Shown here: piece by piece, positions 1 through 8,337 of the stretch
How positions within the stretch are numbered: position 1 is the first letter of the stretch
Layout: each line of letters opens with the position of its first letter
Assembly (NCBI RefSeq): GCF_008369935.1
Contig: NZ_VTUZ01000006.1
Location: 295,002-359,001, forward strand
DNA from: Paraburkholderia panacisoli
Lineage (GTDB): Bacteria > Pseudomonadota > Gammaproteobacteria > Burkholderiales > Burkholderiaceae
Length of the DNA stretch: 64,000 nucleotides
Direction: 5' to 3'
Notes under the pieces: model-generated
What the model was told of the DNA's origin: nothing
Database searches by the model: none
What the model saw: the letters and a program-made list of their open reading frames with translations, nothing else
Position numbers and translations under genes: made by a program

Positions 1-2
1 CG

Positions 3-98
3 CCGAATCAACGCGCGCTGGCTCACGTGACGCTTCAGTTCGTCGACCGTATGGTGAGACGCCTGAAGCATGTCGAATTGTCGTTGCGCGGAGTTTGA
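3..98 (+). CDS. C-terminal end of an unidentified protein (partial)
   Basis: An open frame runs from the window edge to a TGA at 96-98 and encodes about 31 residues rich in Arg, Leu and Val, with a helical look (segment LAHVTLQFVDRMVRRLKHVE). Codon third positions are mostly G or C, as in nearby real genes, and the stop lies 23 bases before the SDR start, which fits the end of an upstream operon gene. The product cannot be identified from this fragment, and the SDR frame is also open here, so the call is weak. Confidence 0.3.
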   Translation, partial: PNQRALAHVTLQFVDRMVRRLKHVELSLRGV

Positions 99-121
99 TC
101 AATCGGCGTTCCGGAGCATCC

Positions 122-883
122 ATGCGAGATTTGAAGAACAAGGTGGTGTTGATCACAGGTGCGAGTTCTGGCATCGGGGCCGCGCTCGCCCGCGCATTCG
201 GCGAATGTGGCGCCAGAGTTGCGGTTCACTATCGGAGTAGCGCGTCAGCGGCGCAATCCGTCGTGTCGCAGATCAAGGAGGCGGGCGGCGATGCGATCGC
301 CGTGCAGGCCGACGTTACCGAGTCCGCACAGGTGGATGACATGGTGACGAAGGTGCACGCGCACTTCGGACGCATCGACGTTCTGGTGAACAATGCGGGC
401 GGATTTGTGCGGCGTGCACCTATCGTCGAAGCAGACGACGACTACATCGAGGACGTCTTTCGTCTCAATGCGCGCTCGGTCGTCGCCGTGAGCCGCCGAG
501 TCATTCCACTCATGGCGGGATCGGGCGGTGGAAACATCATCAACGTGACAACGCAAGCGGCTCGGACAGGTGGTGGGCCGGGTGCCGGGCTCTATGCAGC
601 ATGCAAGGGCTTCGTGTCGACCATTACCCGTACGATGGCGAAAGAGCTCGTGGGCGAGAGAATCCGCGTCAACGCGGTAGCGCCGGGTGTGATCGAAACG
701 CCGTTCCATGATGGACACTCCAGCCCGGAGATTCTCAAGCGCTTTTCTGCGGCCATTCCGATGGGGCGCTTAGGCACCGCTGAAGAATGTACCGGTGCGT
801 TTCTGTTTCTGGCTAGTGACGAAGCGAGTAGCTACGTCACGGGGCAAATCATCGAAGTCAACGGCGGTCAAGTCATGCCCTGA
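122..883 (+). CDS. SDR-family NAD(P)-dependent oxidoreductase
   Basis: A 253-residue classical short-chain dehydrogenase/reductase. The N-terminal cofactor motif TGASSGIG (about residues 11-18) and the NNAG motif (about 90) are present, and the catalytic Tyr and Lys lie in YAACK (about 160-164). The C-terminal part carries the usual IRVNAVAPGVIETPF and ending GG segments. The position that normally holds the catalytic Ser reads Thr (NVTTQAA), which is unusual. I chose the ATG at 122; an in-frame TTG at 95 would add nine residues without family similarity. The substrate cannot be told: relatives reduce 3-oxoacyl, sugar or steroid ketones. It is probably cytoplasmic. The next gene is 830 bases away. 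Confidence 0.9.
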   Translation: MRDLKNKVVLITGASSGIGAALARAFGECGARVAVHYRSSASAAQSVVSQIKEAGGDAIAVQADVTESAQVDDMVTKVHAHFGRIDVLVNNAGGFVRRAPIVEADDDYIEDVFRLNARSVVAVSRRVIPLMAGSGGGNIINVTTQAARTGGGPGAGLYAACKGFVSTITRTMAKELVGERIRVNAVAPGVIETPFHDGHSSPEILKRFSAAIPMGRLGTAEECTGAFLFLASDEASSYVTGQIIEVNGGQVMP

Positions 884-1712
884 AGTGGCATTCTCCAACG
901 TTGGACGGTGAGCGCATTTCCACACAGGCTGGGGTGGCAAGGGGCGGACCGTAGTTCGATCTCTGGTAAGCCGTATTGTTCATTCAGCATCCGACCGTGT
1001 TCGGCCCAGTTTCTGTCATTCATTCGAGCTCCTGAGCGGACGTTTGAACGTCGGCTCAGCCCGGGCAACTGACCTTTGCGCTCTGGAAACACCCGACGCG
1101 CACTCTCCTTTCACAACTGTTTCGACCGTACGGAAAGCCTCCCGAAAGCAGAAGATCCACGAGCCTGCTCAGTATTGTCCGAGCAGTACTCAGACCTGTG
1201 CGATTTCACACACCAGGTCCCGAGCGATGCTGGAGCTCGAGGATGGAAAACAGTTGTCCCCGACCAGTCATCACCTCGAAGACCTCTGAATAGAGGACCA
1301 ATCGCCCCTCTGTTCGCTCGTTTTGGCTCAGCTTCAGGCTCGTATCATGGGTCACGCCATAGGAACAATGCAGCTTGCCGGACATGTCGTGAATGACGAA
1401 AAGCCTGCTGTTTTTATCGAAGGAAAAGATACATGTCAGTTGCAAATCGACGCGGCAGCTCGGCCAGGTTGTCCCTCGTAGTCAACACGTTGAGCGCTGC
1501 TGCAATTCCCGCGGTGCGTGAAGCAACGACGGGCGAGCCGATGCCACAAGGATGGTTCGACGAAGAGGTCGGTTACGTCGGCGAAAGGCCGGCGGGTGCC
1601 CGCGTCCCGGCTCACGGATACCGTGACTGACCTGGATGGACTTCACTAAAACTAACCCGGCAAGCGCGTTCTTTCGCGCCCGGGGGCTTCACTCCACTGA
1701 AACGCGCCATTC
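884..1712. other. Long intergenic stretch without a convincing gene
   Basis: No reading frame here has a start with a good ribosome site, family motifs and codon bias together. A 65-codon frame at 1433-1630 (+) and a 74-codon frame at 868-1092 (-) are open, but neither resembles a known protein to me. The promoter of the downstream ATP-grasp gene should lie in the last 100 bases. Confidence 0.5.
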
Positions 1713-2951
1713 ATGAATACTGTTCGAACTCAATTAACGGGTGATGCCGGCCATCCATGGATGCATCAGCCACTGGGACTGGCTACGCTGCTGCGTGAAG
1801 CGACCGCTGGGAACGATCTGACGCAGTTGGGCGAACTGCTGCTTGAGCACGTGAAGCAGCATGACGATCCCTACGCTCTGCTCGACTTGTCGCTGGTACT
1901 GGAGATGAAATACCAGAAGGCGGCCGCTCTCGCGGTCCAGGAGCAAGCGTTTCAGATGACCAGGCGTTATCGGTTGAAGAGTGCCCAGACGACCCAGTCT
2001 CCCTTGAAGGTGCTGGTACTCAAGGCTCCGGGCGATCTGATGGCGAACACGCCTTTTGAATGCCTGCTCGAAAACGCCGACCTGCAGATAGAAGTCCTGT
2101 ATGCCGATGCGCGGCCTCTGGAAGACGCCCGGTTGCCCGAGCACGACGTCATTTTCGTGGCGGCATGTGCGTCGGATGAAACCGTTGGTGTTCTTGCCCA
2201 GATTACGTCACTGACCAGCGGGACGAGCTGCCGCGTGCTGAACCGGGCTGAACACGTTGCGAAGACGATGCGCGACGCCGCCTATGCGCTGCTGGGCGCT
2301 GCCCCCGGTATCTGTATGGCCCATACGGTGCGGCTGTCCCGCGCGCAGGTCAACGAAGCGGCTTCGGGCGCGTGCAATCTATCTGATGTGCTGGACGGAA
2401 ACTATCCGTTCATCATCCGGCCGATAGGGTCGCACGCCGGACAAGGGTTGGCAAAAGTGGCTGATAAACAGGAGCTCGCCCGTTACCTCGCTGAGTCGGT
2501 TGCGACGGAATACTACATGGCGCCCTTCATCGACTACAGCAGCGCCGACGGCCTGTTTCGCAAATACCGGATCGTGATGATCGAGGGAAAGCCGTTCGTG
2601 TGTCATATGGGCATCTCGAAAGATTGGATGGTTCACTACCCTTATGCGGAAATGTTGGCCCATCCCGATCGGAGAGAGGAAGAAGCGCGCCTGATGGCGG
2701 GCTTTGACGCCGAATTTGCGGTGCGTCACCGCGAGGCGCTTCACAACGTCGCCGAATTGACCGGTCTCGACTACGTGGGATTCGATTGCGCCGAAACGAG
2801 CGACGGCCGACTACTCATATTCGAGATCGCGACGGGCATGGTCGTGCACGACATGGACGACCCGAACATGTTTCCCTACAAAGTTCCTCAAATTCGGCGG
2901 GTCGCTGACGCCTTCCATGAAATGCTGCGCCGCGCGGCTGCGAACGCATGA
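1713..2951 (+). CDS. ATP-grasp domain protein
   Basis: A 412-residue protein. The first ~90 residues are helical (TPR-like, rich in Leu/Ala). The C-terminal ~200 residues look like an ATP-grasp fold: YPFIIRPIGSHAGQGLAKV is the nucleotide-binding Lys/Arg-Gly loop region, and the GLDYVGFDCAETSDGRLLIFEIATGM segment carries the acidic residues that ligate Mg-ATP (D in DCAE, E in FEIA). Such enzymes join a carboxylate to an amine or thiol through an acyl-phosphate, but the substrates are unknown here. Its stop overlaps the start of the SerC-like gene (ATGA at 2948-2951), implying translational coupling and a shared pathway. No signal peptide or membrane segment is seen. Confidence 0.75.
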   Translation: MNTVRTQLTGDAGHPWMHQPLGLATLLREATAGNDLTQLGELLLEHVKQHDDPYALLDLSLVLEMKYQKAAALAVQEQAFQMTRRYRLKSAQTTQSPLKVLVLKAPGDLMANTPFECLLENADLQIEVLYADARPLEDARLPEHDVIFVAACASDETVGVLAQITSLTSGTSCRVLNRAEHVAKTMRDAAYALLGAAPGICMAHTVRLSRAQVNEAASGACNLSDVLDGNYPFIIRPIGSHAGQGLAKVADKQELARYLAESVATEYYMAPFIDYSSADGLFRKYRIVMIEGKPFVCHMGISKDWMVHYPYAEMLAHPDRREEEARLMAGFDAEFAVRHREALHNVAELTGLDYVGFDCAETSDGRLLIFEIATGMVVHDMDDPNMFPYKVPQIRRVADAFHEMLRRAAANA

Positions 2952-4075
2952 TTAATCCAACGGCTGGCCTTGGAGGCATAGTGAAGTCCAATGCACTGAA
3001 TTTCTCCGGTGGTCCCGGAGCGCTCCCCGAAACGGTGTTGGAGCAGACGCGCGTCGCGATCGACGCTTTGCCGGAAACTGGCATCTCCATACTCGGCATG
3101 AGCCATCGTTCAGACTGGTTCCGTTCGATATTGGACGAGGCCGAATTGAATTTGCGTGCTCTGCTTGGCATTTCCGACGACTACGCCATTACCTTCCAGC
3201 AGGGAGGCAGTAGTCTGCAGTTCGCGATGGTACCGATGAACTTTGCCGGGGAAGGATTCGCGCCGCCCGAATATGTGACGTCAGGCTACTGGAGCGGCAG
3301 AGCGACATCGGAGGCGGCCAAGGTGACGAAGAGAAAAGTTGCGTGGGACGGCCACGCGACTGCCTACCGCCAATTGCCCGCTCTCAATGAACTGGACATT
3401 TCCAGCTCCGCTGCCTATTTGCACTACGTGTCGAACGAGACCGTGGAAGGTTTGCAGTTTCCGAATTGCGAAGAGGCTACGCAGGTGCCGCTGATTGCGG
3501 ATATGTCGTCCGATTTTCTGTCGAAGCCCATCCGGCCAGACGCATATTCGATGATCTATGCGCATGCGCAGAAGAACCTTGGTCCGGCTGGGGTAACGGT
3601 GGCGGTAATCAAGCGTTCGCTTCTTGAGCGGATCCCCGACGGTTTGCCGGCGATCCTCGATTTTCGCACCCACGTATCACATGGTTCCAACTACAACACG
3701 CCGCCCGTGTTCGCGATCTATGTGCTGACTTTGATTACGCGCTGGCTGCGCTTCGATGTCGGCGGTCTGCACGCGATGCAAAGCATCAATGAAAGAAAGG
3801 CGCAGCGGCTGTACGACACGCTGGACGCATTGGAGGGGGGCGTGACCATTCACGCGGACCGTCGCTGGCGCTCGCAGATGAACGTGGCTTTTACATTCGG
3901 CGATGCGCGGCTCGACGATGAGTTTATCGTGGCGGCTCGTGAGCGGGGCATCGTTGGACTCGAAGGACACCGTTCAATTGGCGGTCTGCGGGCGTCTCTT
4001 TACAACGCTGTTACCGAGCAGGCCGTGAATATTCTGGCGGACGCACTGACGGAATTCAGTCTGCAAAGGGTTTGA
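2948..4075 (+). CDS. Phosphoserine aminotransferase-like PLP enzyme (SerC family)
   Basis: A 375-residue fold-type I aminotransferase of the SerC family. It begins with the typical NFSGGPGALPETV, followed by the GISILGMSHRS loop (about 47) and the FQQGGSSLQF phosphate-loop segment. The PLP Schiff-base lysine is in AHAQKNLGPAGV (Lys about 209), and the end shows the usual GHRSIGGLRASLYNAV. SerC makes 3-phosphoserine from 3-phosphohydroxypyruvate and glutamate. No other serine or pyridoxine gene lies nearby and the gene is coupled to an ATP-grasp gene, so a specialised role is possible. It may be a second serC copy; the housekeeping copy would normally be elsewhere in this family. Translation probably starts at the ATG overlapping the upstream stop. 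Confidence 0.85.
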   Translation: MINPTAGLGGIVKSNALNFSGGPGALPETVLEQTRVAIDALPETGISILGMSHRSDWFRSILDEAELNLRALLGISDDYAITFQQGGSSLQFAMVPMNFAGEGFAPPEYVTSGYWSGRATSEAAKVTKRKVAWDGHATAYRQLPALNELDISSSAAYLHYVSNETVEGLQFPNCEEATQVPLIADMSSDFLSKPIRPDAYSMIYAHAQKNLGPAGVTVAVIKRSLLERIPDGLPAILDFRTHVSHGSNYNTPPVFAIYVLTLITRWLRFDVGGLHAMQSINERKAQRLYDTLDALEGGVTIHADRRWRSQMNVAFTFGDARLDDEFIVAARERGIVGLEGHRSIGGLRASLYNAVTEQAVNILADALTEFSLQRV

Positions 4076-4452
4076 GCAGCAAGGGCTGTTCTCACGCTGA
4101 CCTGCAGGGCGATCCGAGGGAAGAATGATCGTCGCCTGCTACCTTGAGCCTACGAGGCTGCCGACGAAGGGCAATGACGGGTGGCAGGCGGCTGATTCTT
4201 GCGCCGCATTTGCGGCAGACGGCGATGGTGGAGTTATTGCGAACGCCGCACACAGTGCCTTAAAACGCCTGCGTATCTGGATTTGGCCCACGAACGCTCG
4301 AATCTCGACTAGCTTCGGAACATACCTGGACTTTCCACTGCCGGTCGTTCCATCGTAGCAAGCTGGCGTCAGCTCTTTTTGCCTTTGTTCCAATTGTGCG
4401 TTTTGATCTCGCAAATCCTGGGATTGCCTACGTGGTGTTTGGACGGCCTTCA
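4076..4452. other. Intergenic region before the island
   Basis: About 380 bases of chromosome between the SerC-like gene and the terminator beside attL. Short open frames on both strands (4125-4358 +, 4139-4459 -) show no recognisable motif. I see no RNA gene. Confidence 0.45.
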
Positions 4453-4490
4453 AAAGCAAAAAGCCCGATCAGCTTTCGCTAACCGGGCTT
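4453..4490 (-). terminator. Original tRNA-Lys terminator, displaced by the island
   Basis: The arms AAGCCCG (4461-4467) and CGGGCTT (4484-4490) form a hairpin, followed on the minus strand by a T-rich run (4460 downwards). It lies just beyond the copied tRNA-Lys 3' end at 4500-4546 and in the same orientation. That is where the terminator of the tRNA gene would have been before integration. Confidence 0.7.
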
Positions 4491-4499
4491 CGGAATGCT

Positions 4500-4546
4500 T
4501 GGTGGGGCGTGAGTGACTCGAACACTCGACCTACGGATTAAGAGTC
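4500..4546 (-). repeat. attL: copy of the tRNA-Lys 3' end
   Basis: This is a 47-bp perfect repeat of 42230-42276, covering CCA, acceptor 3' strand, T arm and part of the anticodon arm of tRNA-Lys. Identity stops at 4547 (AAACC here, CGCTG in the tRNA), so this copy is not a tRNA gene. It marks the left end of the island. Confidence 0.93.
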
Positions 4547-5045
4547 AAACCAAGCGCCTTGCAGGTTATTGCATGTCACTTGATTTAACAAGGAATTTCG
4601 CAACGCCTGAGCTCGTGTGACAACTGGTCATAACTAGGCAATTCCGGCAGATTTCCGGCACAAATGGAACCCGCCGTTGACGCTCGTAGTATCTGCACTA
4701 GAGTGAAACTCGGGGTGAACAGGGTCTACTGCCACGTCTGCGGGCGAATCAAGGGTTCTCGTGACATTAAAAGGCGCACAGTGTCCCTGTGCCCCACATT
4801 CCATTGTCGTCAAAGCTAGTCGTCAGCCCAAAAAATGGGCATAACACGGCCGATGACTCGTCTAGGTTCTTCGGCGCAGCGCATCCGCGGAGGAAGTGAA
4901 GCAATCGAATTTGAGCTATCAAGGACGACTCCTTCCGGCATGGAGGTGACCACAGTCGGTTGTGCATGGTCGCCCGTAGACATCGTACCGTCACGCATCC
5001 GATCTAGGCGGGCAGCAGTGAGGAAGGAGAGGGAAATCGTCCGGC
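4547..5045. other. Left end of the island, mostly non-coding
   Basis: This stretch holds the 21-bp arm-like repeat at 4640-4660, which also occurs near the integrase. A 60-codon minus-strand frame at 4816-4998 is open but has no good ribosome site. No other gene is convincing. Confidence 0.5.
4640..4660 (+). repeat. Candidate integrase arm site, left copy
   Basis: A 21-bp sequence (core ATTCCGGCAGATTTCCGGCA) is repeated perfectly and in the same orientation at 42114-42134. Each copy sits about 95-115 bases inside its att repeat and is followed by TTGACGC and CACTAGAG at similar spacing. This fits arm-type binding sites of a tyrosine integrase or its accessory factor. Function is inferred. 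Confidence 0.6.
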
Positions 5046-5819
5046 TTAGGTCGATTCCGGCAAGAACTCGTCGTAGCTGATCGGTTGAGGCATCGTTCGG
5101 GCCGTCCCGCGAGTGGCCTGAGTCCAAAACAGCGCTACGTCTCCACCAACCTGCTGGACATAGTTCTTTGTCTTTGCGAAATTCCATTCCAAAAAAATTT
5201 CAGACGGATCAATGTTCGGTGCCTCACCCCATCGGTAACATTCGCCTAACATTGCGTCGACCCGTGCTCGATCTCGTATCTTGTCGGAGGTTAGAGCGTC
5301 GATAAACGGCTCGATTGTCATATCGCTAGGTACGCCCCATTCTTTTCGCGAGAGTCCAGGCAAGCCCCGATCCCATAGAACTCCCCACTGCCAAAAGTAC
5401 ATCTCGATCAGATCAGGTTCCGATGTTATCAATCGCCGGTATGTAGGCCAATCGCCTTCGTAGCCCAGTTGAAAATCAACGGCAGAAAATTCACGAAGAT
5501 TCAGTAGATCGCTCGGCGCACCCATTTCCTCCATTGTCCGGTTATTTTCTACGACAACCCTGTGCGCTTTGCGTTTCAAAAATTTTGCCACTCTATTCTC
5601 GAGTTCCTGTATCCACGCTGCTTGCGGTGCCCGAGTCTTCGCGTCAATCGGGTATCGGGAATATCGAAGCGACTGCCCATCAGGAAGCCCGAGCGCTTCG
5701 TCCAACTCCCGGTAGGAGCTAATCTGGCCGATATGTCTAGCTTCCTGAACGAGCATTGCTGAGAAGCGAGAAAGCGCAAGTCTTAGTCTGCGCCCTTGGT
5801 TCGGCTTGTCGTTCGCCAT
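5046..5819 (-). CDS. Hypothetical protein at the island left end
   Basis: A 257-residue protein with no family I recognise. It is charged and probably soluble, with no signal peptide or membrane segment. The N-terminal part (about 15-110) includes ELDEALGLPDGQSLRYSRYP, which could be a small helical DNA-contact region, and the rest is rich in Trp and acidic residues. I chose the ATG at 5819 because GGAGG lies 5 bases upstream; another in-frame ATG pair at 5837 lacks such a site. It is transcribed divergently from the regulator at 5914, so the 94-base gap probably holds both promoters. The position suggests an island maintenance or accessory role, but that is only inference. Confidence 0.65.
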   Translation of the reverse strand: MANDKPNQGRRLRLALSRFSAMLVQEARHIGQISSYRELDEALGLPDGQSLRYSRYPIDAKTRAPQAAWIQELENRVAKFLKRKAHRVVVENNRTMEEMGAPSDLLNLREFSAVDFQLGYEGDWPTYRRLITSEPDLIEMYFWQWGVLWDRGLPGLSRKEWGVPSDMTIEPFIDALTSDKIRDRARVDAMLGECYRWGEAPNIDPSEIFLEWNFAKTKNYVQQVGGDVALFWTQATRGTARTMPQPISYDEFLPEST

Positions 5820-5913
5820 CTTTTCCTCCGACATCAAAAACTGGCCCTCGCGTGCCGATAGATCGAATCATATTCTGTTAAACGTACTAACTACAAGTGA
5901 TTGGAGATTTCGA

Positions 5914-6225
5914 ATGGCGAAGACTGATAACGAATTTCGTCAAGCTTTTGCACGTATGGCACCACAGGCGATTATCAATCGCGACGAATTGGCGGCGTTG
6001 CTTGCGACCACTGTGGGTGCGGTTACTCAAATGGCGTATCGCGGCGAACTGCCGCCAACTGCTTTCCCTGCAAAGCGGCGCGCATGTTGGTTCGTCGAAG
6101 ACATTCGCGGCTGGCTGGATAGCGCTGCAGCTGATCGACACGGTATGGGGAAACAGGGGCCAATTGGAAAAGCAGATGTACGAATCGGGCGTCCCCGCCA
6201 TACGATCGAAGAGGCGAAACGCTGA
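5914..6225 (+). CDS. AlpA-like helix-turn-helix regulator
   Basis: A 103-residue small DNA-binding protein. Residues about 17-65 look like a MerR/AlpA-type winged helix: IINRDELAALLATTVGAVTQ forms the HTH, and WFVEDIRGWLDS is the closing helix seen in AlpA and excisionase-like proteins of islands and prophages. Such proteins activate or repress integrase, excision or replication genes. GGAG sits 8 bases before the chosen ATG; a longer frame from 5806 lacks support. The stop overlaps the next start (TGATG at 6223-6227), so the two genes are translationally coupled. Confidence 0.65.
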   Translation: MAKTDNEFRQAFARMAPQAIINRDELAALLATTVGAVTQMAYRGELPPTAFPAKRRACWFVEDIRGWLDSAAADRHGMGKQGPIGKADVRIGRPRHTIEEAKR

Positions 6226-7190
6226 TGGCCCGCTACCGACCGATATCGCCAGAGCAAACGTGGCGCTCAGCGGACTCGTGTGACTTGACTATCAGCGAGC
6301 GATATGGAGAGTTCTATTTACTCACGAGTCCATTCACCAACACTATCGGTTGCTACCGTGTGGTAAGTCGAATTGCAGCCGCAGAGATGGGCTTGTCACA
6401 AGAGGAATTCATGAACGTCGTCCAGCGTCTCCAGGATCGTCGGATCGCCGTATGTGTTGACGACTACATCCTCGTCCGAACATGGTTTCGTCACAACAGT
6501 TGGGAGGCGACTTTCTCCGGAAACGTGGCGAAGGCGGCCGCGAAGGAACTCGCAGGTCTTCCAAGTCAGCTTCGGGAACATTGGGTGCAGGCATCGTTAG
6601 ATATCGGCGTGCCGGAGGCCGCGGTTCATAGCTTATTGCCCGAAATCGACGTGACTAGATGGGAAGCGGGTGCATTGCATGACAAAGACTCCGTGGAAGG
6701 GACTTATGAGGGACTTAGTAGGGTGTCGACAACCCCTTCCGAAGGGCAAGCCAACTACAACCACAACCACAACAAGAACAACAAGGAAACTAAGAACACA
6801 ACGCCAACGCCGCTGTTTTTCGATGTCACGATCGAGCCACATCGAAAAATGTTGTTGCAGTTGTTGTCCGGGATTGATGGTGAAGTCGCGCAAACGATTT
6901 TGGACGAGCTGGCTGGAGCGCTTGAATCGGTTCGGAGTGGCACAAGACGTAAGCCAATCGGTAGCGTCCGAGCGTGGGTAGGCGAGCTAGTCAACCTGGC
7001 TGCATCGGGTAATTTTGTTCCGGAGCTTGCGCCAGCGATTCGTGAGAGGAGAGGGAGAGCAGACTCACATGCGGAATCTGTTCCAAGACCCACCGCGCGC
7101 GACGTAGGTCGAAAGAACATGGATGCGGTGAGGGCAGCTCTTATATCGGCAAGTGCTCAAAAAAGAGACGCATCGTGCGTCAAATCGTGA
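6225..7190 (+). CDS. Possible replication-type protein with low-complexity linker
   Basis: A 321-residue protein coupled to the upstream HTH gene. The N-terminal half (about 1-150) has an arrangement like winged-helix domains of phage and plasmid replication proteins (SRIAAAEMGLSQEEFMNVVQ; WFRHNSWEATFSGNV). A low-complexity linker rich in Asn, His and Lys (about 177-193) follows, encoded by A/C-rich repeats around 6755-6800. A basic C-terminal half then includes RRKPIGSVRAWVGELVNLA. I infer a replication initiator or helicase-loader-like role from this shape and from its place behind an AlpA-like gene; no diagnostic motif confirms it. A linker-joined transcription factor is an alternative. 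Confidence 0.5.
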   Translation: MARYRPISPEQTWRSADSCDLTISERYGEFYLLTSPFTNTIGCYRVVSRIAAAEMGLSQEEFMNVVQRLQDRRIAVCVDDYILVRTWFRHNSWEATFSGNVAKAAAKELAGLPSQLREHWVQASLDIGVPEAAVHSLLPEIDVTRWEAGALHDKDSVEGTYEGLSRVSTTPSEGQANYNHNHNKNNKETKNTTPTPLFFDVTIEPHRKMLLQLLSGIDGEVAQTILDELAGALESVRSGTRRKPIGSVRAWVGELVNLAASGNFVPELAPAIRERRGRADSHAESVPRPTARDVGRKNMDAVRAALISASAQKRDASCVKS

Positions 7191-7323
7191 GTCTTGATTT
7201 GGGTCTGCTCAGAAATCTGTGTTGAGAACAACCGTGACAGACGCGACGTTTGGGTGGCCGGATATCAAACGGAGGTATCTTGATCGCGAACGAGGACTTC
7301 GCGTCGTCTATGTGGGCGTACCC

Positions 7324-7351
7324 TCGCGATTTTCACTAGTGAAAATCGCGA
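7324..7351. promoter_or_regulatory. Perfect 28-bp palindrome, operator-like
   Basis: A perfect inverted repeat is centred on ACTAGT: the half-site CGCGATTTTCACT is mirrored as AGTGAAAATCGCG. The symmetry and AT-rich centre suit a dimeric regulator site. A related copy lies at 7488-7506. Confidence 0.6.
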
Positions 7352-7487
7352 CGTGCATCTATACCCTCGATGTGGGTATCACCCGAAAGCATCGATGAGC
7401 TGGGGAGGCGACACGACATTTGGCCGACCGAGCGAATTGTGGTGCACGCTTTGGCGAGCTGCGGAGCGACATCGGATGCAGTAGCTG

Positions 7488-7506
7488 ATTTTCACCAGTG
7501 AAAATT
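7488..7506. promoter_or_regulatory. Second, shorter palindrome of the same type
   Basis: ATTTTCACCAGTGAAAAT matches the core of the palindrome at 7324-7351 with one central change, about 160 bases away. Two copies of an uncommon palindrome support a real protein-binding site. Confidence 0.5.
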
Positions 7507-8027
7507 GTGCCGTGGCTCGAGTCATGTCCTGTCGAATGCCCACAAAAAGTGAAATCTGCGCCGGGTAAATGAAAACTATTGGTACGGTTAGCGAAACAAG
7601 CCGTACGGCCGACACTTTTCTGCCAGGACGCGGCCCCGTCCGCGACCGTCGCTGAACGACCCACAGCCGTCACTCAAGTTTCCCCAAAGTGGCCATTGCA
7701 GCGAACGTCGATGTGCATGCTCAATGTCTACCACGTAACTATTTAGCGGGACGAGCGGCATCTCGCCTGTGCGCCGCAGCATCGGCGATGTCGAGGCTGG
7801 ATCGTACCATCCAGCTGAATTGACCTGCGCTAGTTGTCACGGTGCAGCAATCACCTGAGTGCCAACACGCTAGTATTGTTGGACCACTCGTGTAGGGGAA
7901 GCCGCTTTCATGTTCTCCATCGGAGTCCGGCGACGGTCATGCAAAGGCCGCCAACGGGCGTCGGGTCGGCGCAGAGCGTTGGCGCCGAACAAACAACCGT
8001 ACGCTTTGGTTCCGACAGGAGGCAGCC

Positions 8028-8337
8028 GTGTCCCAGATTCTGAGGAGTCGCGGGTTTCTCGGCGCGATATTTTGTGTACATGTGGGCCGGCGATGTTCAG
8101 TTCTCTCCTCGCCGGTACGCTTGGGAATATAAAGTCTGCGCGCGCGGAACCACTGAACAACCCAGTGCCCGAAGTGGATCGCCTCGCGGTGCGAGTCGTC
8201 ACCGATAGCTATCACTTGGCGATCGCACCTAACATTAAAGTGGCGAGGTGGAGGTCTTGCGTTTCGGTATGCTCCCGGCCGGTAAATCACTGCTAGAAGA
8301 ATTCGGGTTGGCGAGTCTGTACATCTTCGGAACATAG
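8028..8337 (+). pseudogene. Relic of a Tat-exported MBL-fold metallo-hydrolase
   Basis: One frame reads a twin-arginine leader, SRRDILCTCG followed by a hydrophobic stretch ending SARAE (about 8057-8150), then EVDRLAVRVVTDSYHLAIAP. At about 8245 the frame shifts by one base and the protein continues as EVEVLRFGMLPAGKSLLEEF to a stop at 8335-8337. This order matches the start of periplasmic MBL-fold hydrolases, which are normally several hundred residues long and carry an HxHxDH metal motif further on. The rest is missing, so the gene is both frameshifted and truncated and cannot be active. Confidence 0.65.

Larger units (their letters stand above)
7191..8027. other. Non-coding stretch with two operator-like palindromes
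   Basis: About 840 bases after the possible replication gene with no convincing gene. It holds a perfect 28-bp palindrome at 7324-7351 and a related imperfect one at 7488-7506. The remaining open frames lack motifs and ribosome sites. The right end grades into the relic of an exported metallo-hydrolase. Confidence 0.5.

Noticed and set aside
868..1630. Short open frames in both directions (74 and 65 codons)
   Set aside because: No ribosome site, no family motif and no clear codon bias together; listed only as an intergenic stretch.
4139..4459. 106-codon minus-strand frame with a TTGSGKSRY stretch that resembles an NTP-binding loop
   Set aside because: No fold context, and it overlaps the terminator by attL; likely chance.
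4500..4575. A second tRNA-Lys gene at the left end
   Set aside because: Only the 3' 47 bases match; the 5' half is missing, so it is an attachment-site copy.
4816..4998. 60-codon minus-strand frame near the island left end
   Set aside because: No ribosome site and no recognisable motif; it could be real but cannot be supported.
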